DNA of 64,000 nucleotides from Roseiarcus sp963732155. GTDB taxonomy: Bacteria; Pseudomonadota; Alphaproteobacteria; Rhizobiales; Beijerinckiaceae. The stretch spans positions 186,001 to 250,000 of the forward strand of contig CAVSYB010000013.1 in NCBI GenBank assembly GCA_963732155.1, given 5' to 3'. A model generated the notes under the pieces. It worked only from the letters and a program-made list of their open reading frames with translations. It was not told where the DNA came from and searched no databases. Each line of letters begins with the position of its first letter. The stretch's first letter is position 1. The position numbers and the translations under genes were made by a program. This document shows, one piece after another, positions 54,353 through 63,269 of the stretch.

Positions 54353-55295
54353 ATGAAACGCGTGATGGATTTCGCCTGGCCGGCGATCGGGCTCTGCGCG
54401 GTCGCCTTTTCGTTCTGGCTGCTTTGGAAGGAGTTGCGCGGCGTCTCGGTCGGCGACGTCGCGACGAGTTTTGCAGCGATTCCTTTGAACTCATTGGCTG
54501 TGCGCGGTGCTGTCGACCTTCCTCGCCTATGGGGCGCTCGCCTGGTACGACCGGATCGGCCTCGCCCATCTCGGCCGGCGCCTGTCCTGGGGCTTCATTT
54601 CGCTGACCTCGTTCACCACCTACGCGCTGTCGCACAACATCGGCGCCTCGGTGTTCTCCGGCGCGGTGGTGCGCTACCGCGCCTATTCGACCAAGGGGCT
54701 CGGCATGGCGGAAGTCGGCCTGCTCGTCGCCTTCTGCTCGTTCACCTTCTTCCTCGGCACGGTGCTGCTCGGCGGTCTGGTGCTGACGTTCGAGCCGGAA
54801 ATCGCCCAGCGCTGGATCGATGCGCCGCATTGGGCGGCCCGGCTGATCGGCCTCGTGATGCTCGCCGGCGTCGCCGCCTATATGGCGGGCTCGCTGTTCC
54901 ATTTCCGGCCGTTGAAGATCGGCAAGTTCGAGCTCGTCTATCCCCGTCCGCCGATCGCCGCGCGCCAGTTCTTCGCCGCCCCGCTCGAATTGCTCGGCGC
55001 GGCGGGGATCATCTATTTCGCGCTCCCCGCCGCCGGCAATCCCGGCTTCTTCGTGGTGCTCGGCATATTCCTCGCCTCGTTCTCGATCGCCCTCGTCAGC
55101 CATGCGCCCGGCGGGCTCGGCGTGCTCGAATTCGCCTTCGTCAAGGCGATGCCGGACGCGCCGACCGCCGAGCTGCTGGCGGCGCTGATTGTCTTCCGGC
55201 TGCTTTACCTTATTGTGCCGCTGCTTTTCGCGCTCGTCGTGGTCGTGCTGTTCGAGCGCCAGCGCATCGCCGAGGTCTTGCGCGCCAGGTTGTGA
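54353..55295 (+). pseudogene. UPF0104/LPG-synthase-like membrane protein with one frameshift
   Basis: Membrane protein of the YbhN/lysylphosphatidylglycerol-synthase membrane-domain type. The first 50 codons (MKRVMDFAWPAIGLCAVAFSFW...AIPLNSLAV) are in one frame and the rest (STFLAYGALAWYDRIGLAHL onwards, with SLTSFTTYALSHNIGASVFSGA and VSHAPGGLGVLEF) in another. One missing base near 54502 would unite them into a protein of about 313 residues. The second part has its own GTG/CTG-type start near 54507 and could be expressed alone, lacking the first helix. Either a real frameshift or a sequence error. Confidence 0.72.
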
Positions 55296-55302
55296 GGACG
55301 CC

Positions 55303-55944
55303 GTGCCCGGGCCGATTTTGATCGGCGAACAGGACGTCCTGCTCGTCGTCGACATGCAGAACGATTTCATGCCCGGCGGCGCGCTTCCCGTCGCCGAAGG
55401 CGACGCCATCGTGCCGCTCGTCAACCGGCTCGCGGAAGGCTTCGCCAATGTCGTGATGACGCAGGACTGGCACCCGCCCGGCCATGTGTCGTTCGCCTCT
55501 TCGCATCCTGGCGCCAGGCCGTTCGACGTCGTCGCGGCGCCCTATGGCGACCAGGCTTTGTGGCCCGACCATTGCGTGCAAGGCAGCCCCGGCGCGGCGT
55601 TCCACAAGGGCCTGGCGAGCGATCGTGCGATCCTCATCCTGCGCAAGGGCTGGCGCCGCGCCGTCAATTCCTATTCGGCCTTCGCGGAGGCCGACCGCAA
55701 GACCCCGACCGGCCTTGCCGGCTTGCTGCGGGAAAAGGGCGTTCGCCGCCTCTTCGCTTGCGGCCTCGCCACCGATTTTTGCGTCGCCTGGTCGGCGCGC
55801 GACGCGCGCGCCGCCGGCTTCGAGACGCTGGTGATCGAGGACGCCTGCCGGGCGATCGACGCCGAGGGTTCGCTGCAGCGCGCCTGGGCGGCGATGGCGG
55901 CGGCCGGCGTTGGGCGGCTCCGTTCGGCCGATCTCTTGCGCTAG
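55303..55944 (+). CDS. pncA: nicotinamidase
   Basis: Isochorismatase-fold amidase converting nicotinamide to nicotinate for NAD recycling, 213 residues. Catalytic Asp in VVDMQNDFMPGGALPV, metal site in MTQDWHPPGHVSF and WPDHCVQG, Lys in ILRKG, and nucleophile Cys in FACGLATDFCVAWSARDA. GTG 55303 has GAGG just upstream. It follows the membrane-protein gene by 7 bases. Confidence 0.9.
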   Translation: MPGPILIGEQDVLLVVDMQNDFMPGGALPVAEGDAIVPLVNRLAEGFANVVMTQDWHPPGHVSFASSHPGARPFDVVAAPYGDQALWPDHCVQGSPGAAFHKGLASDRAILILRKGWRRAVNSYSAFAEADRKTPTGLAGLLREKGVRRLFACGLATDFCVAWSARDARAAGFETLVIEDACRAIDAEGSLQRAWAAMAAAGVGRLRSADLLR

Positions 55945-56120
55945 GGGCGATCGTCGGCGGGCTTGCCGATCCGGCCGAGCGCCTTTACCAACGATTAACC
56001 GAACCGGCGACAAGCGGCAGAGGAAGCCGCCGCGGGCCCCGGCCGGAAGATTCGCCGGCGCACGCGGCTGCTATAGTCGCCGCGCCGATTCACCCGAACG
56101 CCAGGTCCCTCCGCCCGCGA

Positions 56121-56813
56121 ATGATCACGCTGTTCCATCATCCCTTTTGCCCTCATTCGCGGTTCGTTCGGCTGGCGCTCGGCGAGTTCGGTCTGGAGCC
56201 CGAACTCGTCGAGGAGCGGGTCTGGGAGCGCCGGCGCGAATTCCTGCTGCTCAACGCCGAGGGAACGACGCCGGTGCTGGTCGAAGCGGCGGCTCCCGGC
56301 GTGCCCGGCGCCGGCGTCATCGCCGAATATCTCGACGAAACCCGCGGGGCGGACCTCGGCGCGCGGCGCCTGATGCCTGATGATACGCGCGGACGCGTCG
56401 AGGTGCGCCGGCTGATGAACTGGTTCAACGTCAAATTCTTCTACGAAGCGTCGAGCTGGCTGGTCGCCGAAAAGATCTACAAGCGTTTCATGCCGGCCAC
56501 GAACGGCGGCGGCGCGCCCGATATGGCGGCGATTCACGCGGCGCGCTCGAATGTGCGCTATCATTTGCGCTATATCGGGCATCTCGTCGGGGCGCGTAAC
56601 TGGCTGGCCGGGGACAGGTTGAGCTTCGCCGATCTGGCGGCGGCCGCCCATCTCTCCAGCATCGACTATCTGGGCGATGTTCCATGGGCCGAGGACGAAG
56701 CGGCGAAGAACTGGTACGCGCGCGTGAAATCGCGTCCGTCGTTTCGCCCGCTGCTCGCCGACCGGATGGCCGGCATGACGCCGGTCGAGGCCTACGCCAA
56801 TCTCGACTTCTAG
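56121..56813 (+). CDS. glutathione S-transferase family protein
   Basis: Thioredoxin-fold GST of 230 residues. N-terminal domain MITLFHHPFCPHSRFVRLAL with a C-P-H-S active-site-like motif and NAEGTTPVLVE near the cis-Pro; the helical C-domain ends DRLSFADLAAAAHLSSIDYL. A stand-alone Cys at the motif hints at a CxxS-type (omega or beta-like) enzyme. The downstream queG frame overlaps its 3' end. Substrate unknown. Confidence 0.83.
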   Translation: MITLFHHPFCPHSRFVRLALGEFGLEPELVEERVWERRREFLLLNAEGTTPVLVEAAAPGVPGAGVIAEYLDETRGADLGARRLMPDDTRGRVEVRRLMNWFNVKFFYEASSWLVAEKIYKRFMPATNGGGAPDMAAIHAARSNVRYHLRYIGHLVGARNWLAGDRLSFADLAAAAHLSSIDYLGDVPWAEDEAAKNWYARVKSRPSFRPLLADRMAGMTPVEAYANLDF

Positions 56814-57928
56814 ACGATCTGCGCGCCAAGGCGCGGGCTCTAGGGTTCGATCTGTGCCGCATCGCCGCGCCGCGACTCTCGGATGCGGCGAGCGGCCATC
56901 TCGCGCGCTGGATCGCGGAAGGCGAACACGGCGACATGGACTGGATGGCGCGCACGCTCGAGCGCCGCGCCGACCCGCGCGTCCTGTGGGGCGAGGTCCG
57001 CAGCGTCGTGATGCTGGGCGTCAACTACGGGCCGCGGGGCGATCCGATGGCGCCGCTCGGCGACCCGAACGTCGGCGTGGTTTCGGTCTATGCGCGCAAT
57101 CGCGACTATCACGATCTTCTGAAGGGGCGGCTGAAGACGCTCGCCGGCTGGCTGGCCTCGGCGAACCCGGCAAAACCCGCGCAGGTCAAAGTGTTCGTCG
57201 ACACCGCGCCGGTGATGGAAAAGCCGCTCGCCGAAGCGGCGGGGCTCGGCTGGCAGGGCAAGCACACCAATCTGGTGTCGCGCGAATTCGGCTCATGGCT
57301 GTTTCTCGGCGCCCTCTTCACCGACCTCGAATTGCCGTTCGACGAACCCGAGCCCGATCATTGCGGAACCTGCCGCGCCTGCCTCGACGTCTGTCCGACG
57401 CGCGCCTTTCCCGCGCCCTATCGCCTCGATGCGCGCCGCTGCATCGCCTATCTCACCGTCGAGCATAAGGGGCATATCGCGGCGGAGTTTCGCGCGCCGA
57501 TCGGCAACCGCATCTTCGGCTGCGACGATTGCCTGGCGGTCTGCCCGTGGAACAAGTTCGCCCAACATTCGCGCGAGGCCGCGCTGATCGCGCGCGAGGA
57601 TCTTCAGGCGCCCGCTCTCGACGAACTGGCGGCGCTCGACGAAGCGACGTTTCGCCGCCGCTTCGCCGGCGGGCCGGTCAAACGCCTCGGGCACGCGCGT
57701 TTCCTGCGCAATGTGCTGATCGCCGTCGGCAATTCCGGCAATCGAGGGCTCGCCCCCGTCGCCGCGCGGCGGCTCGCCCATGCCTCGCCTCTGGTGCGCG
57801 CGATGGCGGTCTGGGCGCTCGGGCGCCTGTGCGAGCCGGAAGCGTTCGCCGCCCTCGCGCAAAGTCACGCGCCGCGCGAGGGTGACGAAGACGTCGCCGC
57901 GGAATGGTGCGCCGCGACGCGCGCCTGA
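56684..57928 (+). CDS. queG: epoxyqueuosine reductase
   Basis: Last step of queuosine synthesis for tRNA, reducing epoxyqueuosine with cobalamin and two [4Fe-4S] clusters. Seen: ALGFDLCRIA, HGDMDWMARTLERRADPR, VDTAPVMEKPLAEAAGLGWQ, iron-sulfur motifs CGTCRACLDVCP and CDDCLAVCPWNKF, and a C-terminal HEAT-like repeat. The only ATG (56684) lies 130 bases inside the GST gene and gives 414 residues, longer than usual. No ATG, GTG or TTG exists between it and the conserved start near 56805, so the true start is probably unusual (a CTG lies near 56819). Confidence 0.88.
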   Translation: MGRGRSGEELVRAREIASVVSPAARRPDGRHDAGRGLRQSRLLDDLRAKARALGFDLCRIAAPRLSDAASGHLARWIAEGEHGDMDWMARTLERRADPRVLWGEVRSVVMLGVNYGPRGDPMAPLGDPNVGVVSVYARNRDYHDLLKGRLKTLAGWLASANPAKPAQVKVFVDTAPVMEKPLAEAAGLGWQGKHTNLVSREFGSWLFLGALFTDLELPFDEPEPDHCGTCRACLDVCPTRAFPAPYRLDARRCIAYLTVEHKGHIAAEFRAPIGNRIFGCDDCLAVCPWNKFAQHSREAALIAREDLQAPALDELAALDEATFRRRFAGGPVKRLGHARFLRNVLIAVGNSGNRGLAPVAARRLAHASPLVRAMAVWALGRLCEPEAFAALAQSHAPREGDEDVAAEWCAATRA

Positions 57929-57969
57929 GCCGGCTCCCGGCGCCGGCGTGAACTTCCAAAATCTCGAGA

Positions 57970-57996
57970 CAAAAACGCCCGCGCTTGCAGCGGGCG
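57970..57996 (-). terminator. intrinsic terminator of the downstream DUF465 gene
   Basis: Read on the minus strand, CGCCCGC/GCGGGCG (7 pairs, 7-base loop) is followed by TTTTT. It lies 76 bases beyond the stop of the minus-strand DUF465 gene and also faces queG. Confidence 0.72.
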
Positions 57997-58071
57997 AAAT
58001 CGACCACCCTTCGCGCCGCGCAAAGCGGCGTGGCGATCCGGTGGAAACGCTTGGAGTTTGTCGCCCGCGCC

Positions 58072-58260
58072 CTAATGCGTCGTCGCGAGGAGTCTTTCTT
58101 GCCGCAATTTTTCGATTTCGTCCTTGAGCACCAGTTTCTTTCGCTTCAGTTCGATCAACTTCAGATCGTCGGCCGCCGGATGCGTCTTCTCGACGGCGAT
58201 CGCTTGCTCGATCGCCTGATGACGACGCTCGAGTTCCGCGAGATGCGACTCTAGGGACAT
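58072..58260 (-). CDS. DUF465 (YdcH-like) small coiled-coil protein
   Basis: Protein of 62 residues: MSLESHLAELERRHQAIEQA then IAVEKTHPAADDLKLIELKRK and KLVLKDEIEKL, a heptad-rich helix matching DUF465 with its D-L-K-L-I-x-L-K-R/K core. ATG 58260 is seven bases from AAGGGAG; the longer open frame to 58446 has no support. Function of the family is unknown. Divergent from another DUF465 gene 248 bases away. Confidence 0.82.
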   Translation of the reverse strand: MSLESHLAELERRHQAIEQAIAVEKTHPAADDLKLIELKRKKLVLKDEIEKLRQERLLATTH

Positions 58261-58508
58261 AAATCGACTCCCTTGTTGTGATCGACGACGAAATTGTGAC
58301 ACAGACAGCGCTCGTTTCAAGCCGCGAAATCGAGACAGGCGATCAATTCTTTTACCCGCCCCGTCGAATTCGACCAATCCGGAGGGCCAGCAGCTTACCT
58401 TACGTCGTGGCGCGCTGCGCTTGCGAACTCGCCCGCTCAAGATCATAATCGTGAAGCGTTCGGGCCCCTGCGCCGAAATTTGAGAAACGAATCAGCCGAG
58501 CGAGCCGA

Positions 58509-58730
58509 ATGGGGCAACAGGAGTTGAGCGAGGTCGAGCGCGCGGAACTGCGACGCCAGATCGAGCGCCTGCGCGAGGAGCATCGCGACCTCGACGCCGC
58601 GATTGAAGCTTTGGTCAACGCCGGCGCCGCCGACCGGCTGCAGATGCAGCGGCTGAAAAAGCGCAAGCTGGCCTTGCGCGACCGCCTGTCGCAACTGGAG
58701 GATTTGCTGACGCCCGACATCATCGCCTGA
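58509..58730 (+). CDS. second DUF465-like small coiled-coil protein
   Basis: Protein of 73 residues, MGQQELSEVERAELRRQIER, with DLDAAIEALVNAG and LQMQRLKKRKLALRDRL, the same R-L-K-K-R-K-L core as DUF465 members. Divergent from its smaller relative at 58072-58260, and 74 bases before purE on the same strand. Function unknown. Confidence 0.78.
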   Translation: MGQQELSEVERAELRRQIERLREEHRDLDAAIEALVNAGAADRLQMQRLKKRKLALRDRLSQLEDLLTPDIIA

Positions 58731-58804
58731 GGGACGCCGAGCGGGGCGTCGCCGCCTTGCGCCGTTGGCGCCCTTCGTTTATGCGGTTGGACCCTTCGGC
58801 CGTG

Positions 58805-59338
58805 ATGTTTCCCCGACTGGACAAGTCCTTGGCGGTCAGCCCGAAACCCGTCGCGATCATCATGGGAAGCCAGTCGGACTGGGCGACCATGCGGCGCGCC
58901 GCCGAGACGCTCGACGAGCTCGAGGTCGGCTTCGACACGCAGATTGTTTCCGCCCATCGAACCCCCGACCGGCTGGTCGCCTTCGCCAAAGGCGCCCGGG
59001 CGGCCGGGTTCAAGGTGATCATCGCCGGCGCCGGCGGCGCCGCACATCTGCCGGGCATGACGGCGGCCTTCACGCCGCTCCCCGTTCTCGGCGTTCCCGT
59101 CGCCTCCAAGGCGCTGTCGGGACAGGACAGCCTGCTGTCGATCGTCCAGATGCCGGCGGGCGTGCCGGTCGGGACGTTGGCGATCGGCGAGGCGGGCGCG
59201 GTCAACGCGGCGCTGCTGGCGACGGCGGTGCTGGCGCTCGGCGATCCCGCGCTGGCCGAACGGCTCGACGCCTGGCGCGCCGCGCACACCCGGGCGGTGG
59301 CCGACCGGCCGACCGACGCGGGCGCCGGCCCCCGATGA
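58805..59338 (+). CDS. purE: N5-carboxyaminoimidazole ribonucleotide mutase
   Basis: Purine synthesis enzyme, 177 residues, converting N5-CAIR to CAIR. Class I PurE signature VAIIMGSQSDWATMRRA, then IVSAHRTPDRL and IIAGAGGAAHLPGMTAA. The start is uncertain: ATG 58805 has a weak ribosome site and adds about 16 residues before the fold; a TTG nearer the fold is possible. Stop and purK start overlap (ATGA). Confidence 0.95.
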   Translation: MFPRLDKSLAVSPKPVAIIMGSQSDWATMRRAAETLDELEVGFDTQIVSAHRTPDRLVAFAKGARAAGFKVIIAGAGGAAHLPGMTAAFTPLPVLGVPVASKALSGQDSLLSIVQMPAGVPVGTLAIGEAGAVNAALLATAVLALGDPALAERLDAWRAAHTRAVADRPTDAGAGPR

Positions 59339-60444
59339 TCCTCAGTCCCGGCGCGACCATCGGCATTCTCGGAGCGGGGCAGCTCGGCCGCATGCTGGCG
59401 ATGGCGGCGGCGCGGCTCGGCTTGCGCAGCCACGTGTTCGCGCCGGAAGCGGAGGCGCCGGCGTTCGACGTCGCCAGCGCGCGCACCATCGGCGCCTACG
59501 AGGACGAGGCGGCGCTGGCCTCGTTCGCCGAGGGGGTCGACGTCGTCACCTACGAATTCGAGAACGTGCCGACGCGATGCGCCGATTTTCTTGCGGCCCG
59601 GCGGCCGGTGCGTCCGGACGCGCGGGCGCTTGCGGTGACCCAGGACCGGCTGACCGAAAAGTCGTTCCTCAACCGGCTCGGCCTGAAGACCGCGCCTTTC
59701 CTCGCCGTCGAGGACGCCGGAGCTTTGGTGCGCGCGGTCGCCGCGCTCGGCCGCCCGGCGATCCTCAAGACGCGGCGCTTCGGCTATGACGGCAAGGGTC
59801 AGGCGCCGATCCGCGAGGGCTCCAATCTCCCGGCGCTGCATCGCGCGCTCGGCGGCGCGCCGACCATTCTGGAAGGATTCGTCAATTTCGAACGCGAGGT
59901 GTCGGTGGTCGCGGCGCGCGGCCTCGACGGCGCCTTCGCGGCGTTCGACGTCTGCGAGAACGAGCACGAACGCCAGATCCTGGCGCGAACCCGCGCGCCC
60001 GCGGCGATTGAGGCGACGACGGCGGCCGAGGCGGTGGCGATCGCGCGCCGGATCGCGGAATCGCTCGATTATGTCGGCGTCCTCGCCGTCGAAATGTTCG
60101 TGGCGCGCGCCGATGATGGCGGCGAAAGCCTGGTGGTCAACGAATTAGCGCCGCGGGTCCACAACTCCGGGCACTGGACCATCGACGGCGCGCAAACCTC
60201 GCAGTTCGAGCAGCACGTGCGGGCGATCGCCGGCTGGCCGCTGGGGGGCGTCGAACGGCGCGGGCGCATCGAGATGCGCAATCTGATCGGCGACGAGGCG
60301 GGGCAATGGCTGGCGATTCTCGCCGAGCCCGACCTTTGTCTCCATCTCTACGGCAAGATGGAGGCGCGCCCCGGCCGCAAGATGGGCCACGTGACGCGGA
60401 TCTCGAAGGAAAGGGAGGCGAGGGCCACAGACGGATCGAGCTGA
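59335..60444 (+). CDS. purK: 5-(carboxyamino)imidazole ribonucleotide synthase
   Basis: ATP-grasp enzyme of 369 residues that makes N5-CAIR for PurE. N-terminal GILGAGQLGRMLAMAAARLG, ATP-grasp portion with ILKTRRFGYDGKGQ, ILEGFVNFEREVSV, EMFVARADDGGESLVVNE, and the end ARVHNSGHWTIDGAQTSQFEQ is the PurK hallmark. Overlaps purE by four bases. Confidence 0.95.
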   Translation: MILSPGATIGILGAGQLGRMLAMAAARLGLRSHVFAPEAEAPAFDVASARTIGAYEDEAALASFAEGVDVVTYEFENVPTRCADFLAARRPVRPDARALAVTQDRLTEKSFLNRLGLKTAPFLAVEDAGALVRAVAALGRPAILKTRRFGYDGKGQAPIREGSNLPALHRALGGAPTILEGFVNFEREVSVVAARGLDGAFAAFDVCENEHERQILARTRAPAAIEATTAAEAVAIARRIAESLDYVGVLAVEMFVARADDGGESLVVNELAPRVHNSGHWTIDGAQTSQFEQHVRAIAGWPLGGVERRGRIEMRNLIGDEAGQWLAILAEPDLCLHLYGKMEARPGRKMGHVTRISKEREARATDGSS

Positions 60445-60462
60445 AACGATCCTGGTCGGCGG

Positions 60463-60681
60463 CTAACCAGCCTCGCCCGACCGAAGCCGCCTCGATAGCC
60501 CCGGCGCCCCGTTCAATTCCGCCGCGCTCAACAGCTCTTCGACTTCGAGGCGCGCCATGTCCAGAAAATACCCGACCAGATCGAGCTCCAGCCATCTTGC
60601 TTCCGCGCGGCAGTACAAGAGTTGGCAGAGCAACGCTCCCAGGCTGCCGCCGGCTTCCTCATCGACGATGGAATGTATCAT
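60463..60681 (-). CDS. small hypothetical protein
   Basis: Frame of 72 residues starting MIHSIVDEEAGGSLGALLCQ with GGAGGGGGG nine bases upstream of the ATG. It contains amphipathic helical stretches (LDLVGYFLDMARLEVEELL) and two Cys in LLCQLLYC. Convergent with purK. I recognise no family. Confidence 0.55.
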   Translation of the reverse strand: MIHSIVDEEAGGSLGALLCQLLYCRAEARWLELDLVGYFLDMARLEVEELLSAAELNGAPGLSRRLRSGEAG

Positions 60682-61057
60682 TGGACGGCCCCCCTCCAGC
60701 AATCAGCCGACAGAACGGGATCCCGGACGTCGTCGCGCGCGAACGCCGCGCCGCGCCATTGGCGTCGCCGGCGACGCTCGCAGAGCGGACGCCATTCGCC
60801 CCGGCGCATCCGACGACGGGACGCCGGTTCGGAAACATGGGCCTCCGAAGGCGGGCGGCCGACGAAGATCCGGAATGAACGGCGCCGCCGCATGACGTCC
60901 GCGTCCCACGCGGGGACGCAAGAGAATCCCACCGTTCCGACCTTCGCGGAGCGCTCGCCAGGCCGACTCGGCGACGTCAGCACATACCGGAAGAAGGGCC
61001 GCAGCCAGTGGCAGAATTACTGTGGAAAATCGAAACAAGTCCAATTGACAGCGACTG
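60682..61057. other. intergenic region, no gene seen
   Basis: About 376 bases between the small hypothetical gene and the LuxR gene. No RNA gene or clear promoter found. Open frames look like chance frames. Confidence 0.45.
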
Positions 61058-61792
61058 CTACAATTCAATTTCGCCGTTCCTGATGGCGATCACGACGGCC
61101 TGGGTGCGGGTCACCGCGTTGAGCTTCAGCATGGCGTCGGCGATAATCTTGTTGATTGCGCGCTCGCTCAGTCCCGAAATCGAACCGATCTCCCACGAGG
61201 TCTTGCCCGCCGAAATCCATCGCAGCACGTCACGCTCGCGCCCCGTCAGCGCGCTCATCGCCGGCTTGGCGGGGGCCGGGCGCGAAAGCGCATACGCCTT
61301 GCTCGCCGCAAACATCGCAATCAATTGAATGGCCCGTTTGGCGTCGTCGCTCAAATCGGGCTCGGCGCCGGCCAGCCACATGCACGTGGGGATGTTGTCC
61401 CGACGCCCGATCGGAACCACCAGGCCCTTGCCGAGGTCGAACGTGTCGAGGAGCTCCAGGAATCGTTTGTGCTCCGCGGCGTTCTTCCCGGGGTAGGGCG
61501 CCTCGCTATACCGAAAGGCCTCGTAGCTCGTTCGGGCGTGGGCGCAGATATGGTCGACCAGATAGAAGCGCTCCGCAATATAACAGTCGCGAAAGCCCGC
61601 CGGCGTTCTTTCCGCAAGGATGAGCGGATCGGCGTCCGCCCCGGGCGGCGGCAATCTATTGATCCCTAAAGAGGTGTAGCCACATTCCTCGACCGCGCGG
61701 GCGAGCGTCGCAGCGATCTGCCGCGGCGAGGCCAGGCCGGAAATTTCGTCGATCGTATCCAGGATTCGGTTGCCGAGCGAACCGGGGTTCAT
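61058..61792 (-). CDS. LuxR-family regulator with N-terminal autoinducer-type domain
   Basis: Regulator of 244 residues. The C-terminal LuxR helix-turn-helix is clear (LTGRERDVLRWISAGKTSWE, SGLSERAINKIIADAMLKLN). The N-terminal 170 residues have the layout of an autoinducer-binding domain, but key positions differ: Trp57 of TraR is Phe, Asp70-Pro71 read D-H (VDHI) and Trp85 is Phe (AFRYSE). No luxI gene is nearby, so it is a solo regulator whose ligand may not be an acyl-homoserine lactone. Confidence 0.85.
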   Translation of the reverse strand: MNPGSLGNRILDTIDEISGLASPRQIAATLARAVEECGYTSLGINRLPPPGADADPLILAERTPAGFRDCYIAERFYLVDHICAHARTSYEAFRYSEAPYPGKNAAEHKRFLELLDTFDLGKGLVVPIGRRDNIPTCMWLAGAEPDLSDDAKRAIQLIAMFAASKAYALSRPAPAKPAMSALTGRERDVLRWISAGKTSWEIGSISGLSERAINKIIADAMLKLNAVTRTQAVVIAIRNGEIEL

Positions 61793-61917
61793 GCGGAATT
61801 CGCCGTCCGATGCACCGCCCCCCGATGATTATGAGGCGCGCATTCGACGAAAATAGGGCGGGCTTTCGATCGCGCCCGCCGGCCGGCCGCCAGGCGCGCC
61901 GCGCGGCGCGCTTCCGC

Positions 61918-62493
61918 CTAGGGCGCCGGGCGACCGGTTCGGCCGATGCGCCGCCAGAACGCCAGCGCGCCGACGGCGAGCAGCGCGAGCGTGCCGAGGG
62001 CCAGCAGCAGCGCCAATTCCTCCATCCAGGCGATCGCCGGAACTCCCAGCGCCATGACCGCTCCGACCAGACAGATTTGCCAGGCGGAGATGTGGACGCC
62101 CGCCGTGAAGGCGCCCAGCGCCAGCAGCATCAGGGTCGCGAGCCCGGTGGAGTCGGCGTTCATGACTTTCTGGACGCTGGCGAGCAGCACCAGGTTCATC
62201 GCAGCGAGAAAGGCGAGCCAATGCAGCGCCTGCGTCCAGATCAGGCGCAGCCGGGCCTTCTCGTCCCCCGCCTGGGCCCATCCGGAGGCGATGCACGCCA
62301 GGCAGATCACCGGCGCGAGGAACTCCCAATAGCCGACGATCGATTGCTTGGAATAGCTGGTGTAGGCGATGCCGAAAATCGCCAGCGCGAGGATCGTCGC
62401 GTAAGGCGCTTCGCGGAGCCAGAAGCGCGTCCGCGACGAATGCGGCGGCGCGTCGGGCGCGACGCCGGCTCGCTGGTCGGCGGGGTTGCTCAT
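61918..62493 (-). CDS. integral membrane protein, unknown function
   Basis: Protein of 191 residues with an N-terminal soluble stretch and about five hydrophobic segments (ATILALAIFGIAYTSYS, WEFLAPVICLACIASGW, LHWLAFLAAMNLVLLASVQ, LATLMLLALGAFTAGVH, LALLLALGTLALLAVGAL). ATG 62493 is preceded by GAGGG. Resembles uncharacterised small membrane proteins; no conserved motif recognised. Confidence 0.72.
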   Translation of the reverse strand: MSNPADQRAGVAPDAPPHSSRTRFWLREAPYATILALAIFGIAYTSYSKQSIVGYWEFLAPVICLACIASGWAQAGDEKARLRLIWTQALHWLAFLAAMNLVLLASVQKVMNADSTGLATLMLLALGAFTAGVHISAWQICLVGAVMALGVPAIAWMEELALLLALGTLALLAVGALAFWRRIGRTGRPAP

Positions 62494-62555
62494 GACGAAA
62501 CCCTCGTTGGCGGCGTCCGCGCGCGCCTGGCGTTGCGGCCCGAACCGACCGCGCA

Positions 62556-63047
62556 ATGCGCGCCGAGCCTATCCGCAAACGAGGCGGCCCGACAGCGCCT
62601 ATCCGTCTGCGACGCGATCGATCGGACCGCCGTTGCGGCCAACGGGGCGGACGGCGTCGCCGGCCTGAACTCTTCCACCGCGGAAAAGCTCGCACCCATC
62701 CTGCGCGACCGGGGCTTGGCTACATCCAACGTCGCCGTCGGGCGCGTCATCGGCGATCTCATCGGCCGCGGCGGCGTCCCGGCCGTCCCCGCCCTCATCG
62801 GCAAGCTCGCCGCCAGGGGCCGAGCCAAAGGGCGTCCCCACGCCATCCGCAAGCCCAAGCCCGTCGCCTTCGAAAGCCCGGCGACGTCGTCCAGATCGAC
62901 GCCTGCGCCGATCCGCCCATGCGCTTCGACAAAATCGCCGAGAGGGTCGACGCCTTCCAGCGCCTCCACAACCGCCGCAGGCTTCACGGAGCCCTTGTAG
63001 GAAGAACCCGGGCCCAAAACCTCTCAACCCGCCGAGCCAACGACTGA
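62556..63047 (+). pseudogene. decayed transposase with a deleted catalytic core (IS481/IS-like)
   Basis: Two overlapping frames carry remnants of an integrase-core transposase: an N-terminal helical part ILRDRGLATSNVAVGRVIGD, then RKPKPVAFESPATS in one frame and PGDVVQIDACADPPMRFDKI, ERVDAFQRLHNRRRLHGAL in the other. The D-V-V-Q-I-D start of the catalytic core is joined directly to C-terminal sequence, so the central DDE residues are missing. At least one frameshift separates the parts. An old, dead insertion sequence; ends were not recognised. Confidence 0.65.
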
Positions 63048-63269
63048 CCCCCGTCTCAGATGACGTGAGCCAGGAGACGCGTTTGAACTTGCGCCGAAGC
63101 AGCGTGATCGATTCTGAGGGCGTCCTCTGTCCGAGGAGGCGCCTGACGGGTTGGATTTCAGATGGCTTTTCCGATCCCTTCGACTTTTCTCGGGAGTTCG
63201 GGACTCATCCCGCTCCGCCAATCGCGCGAAGGCGCCGAGGCGCGTCCGTTCCCGACTTGGGCCCCGCGT
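63048..63269. other. intergenic region, no gene seen
   Basis: About 220 bases between the transposase remnant and the glycosyltransferase gene. Nothing recognised beyond short frames. Confidence 0.4.

Noticed and set aside
61023..61060. TTGACA near TACAAT as a sigma-70 promoter
   Set aside because: Spacer is only about 8 bases, far from 16-18.
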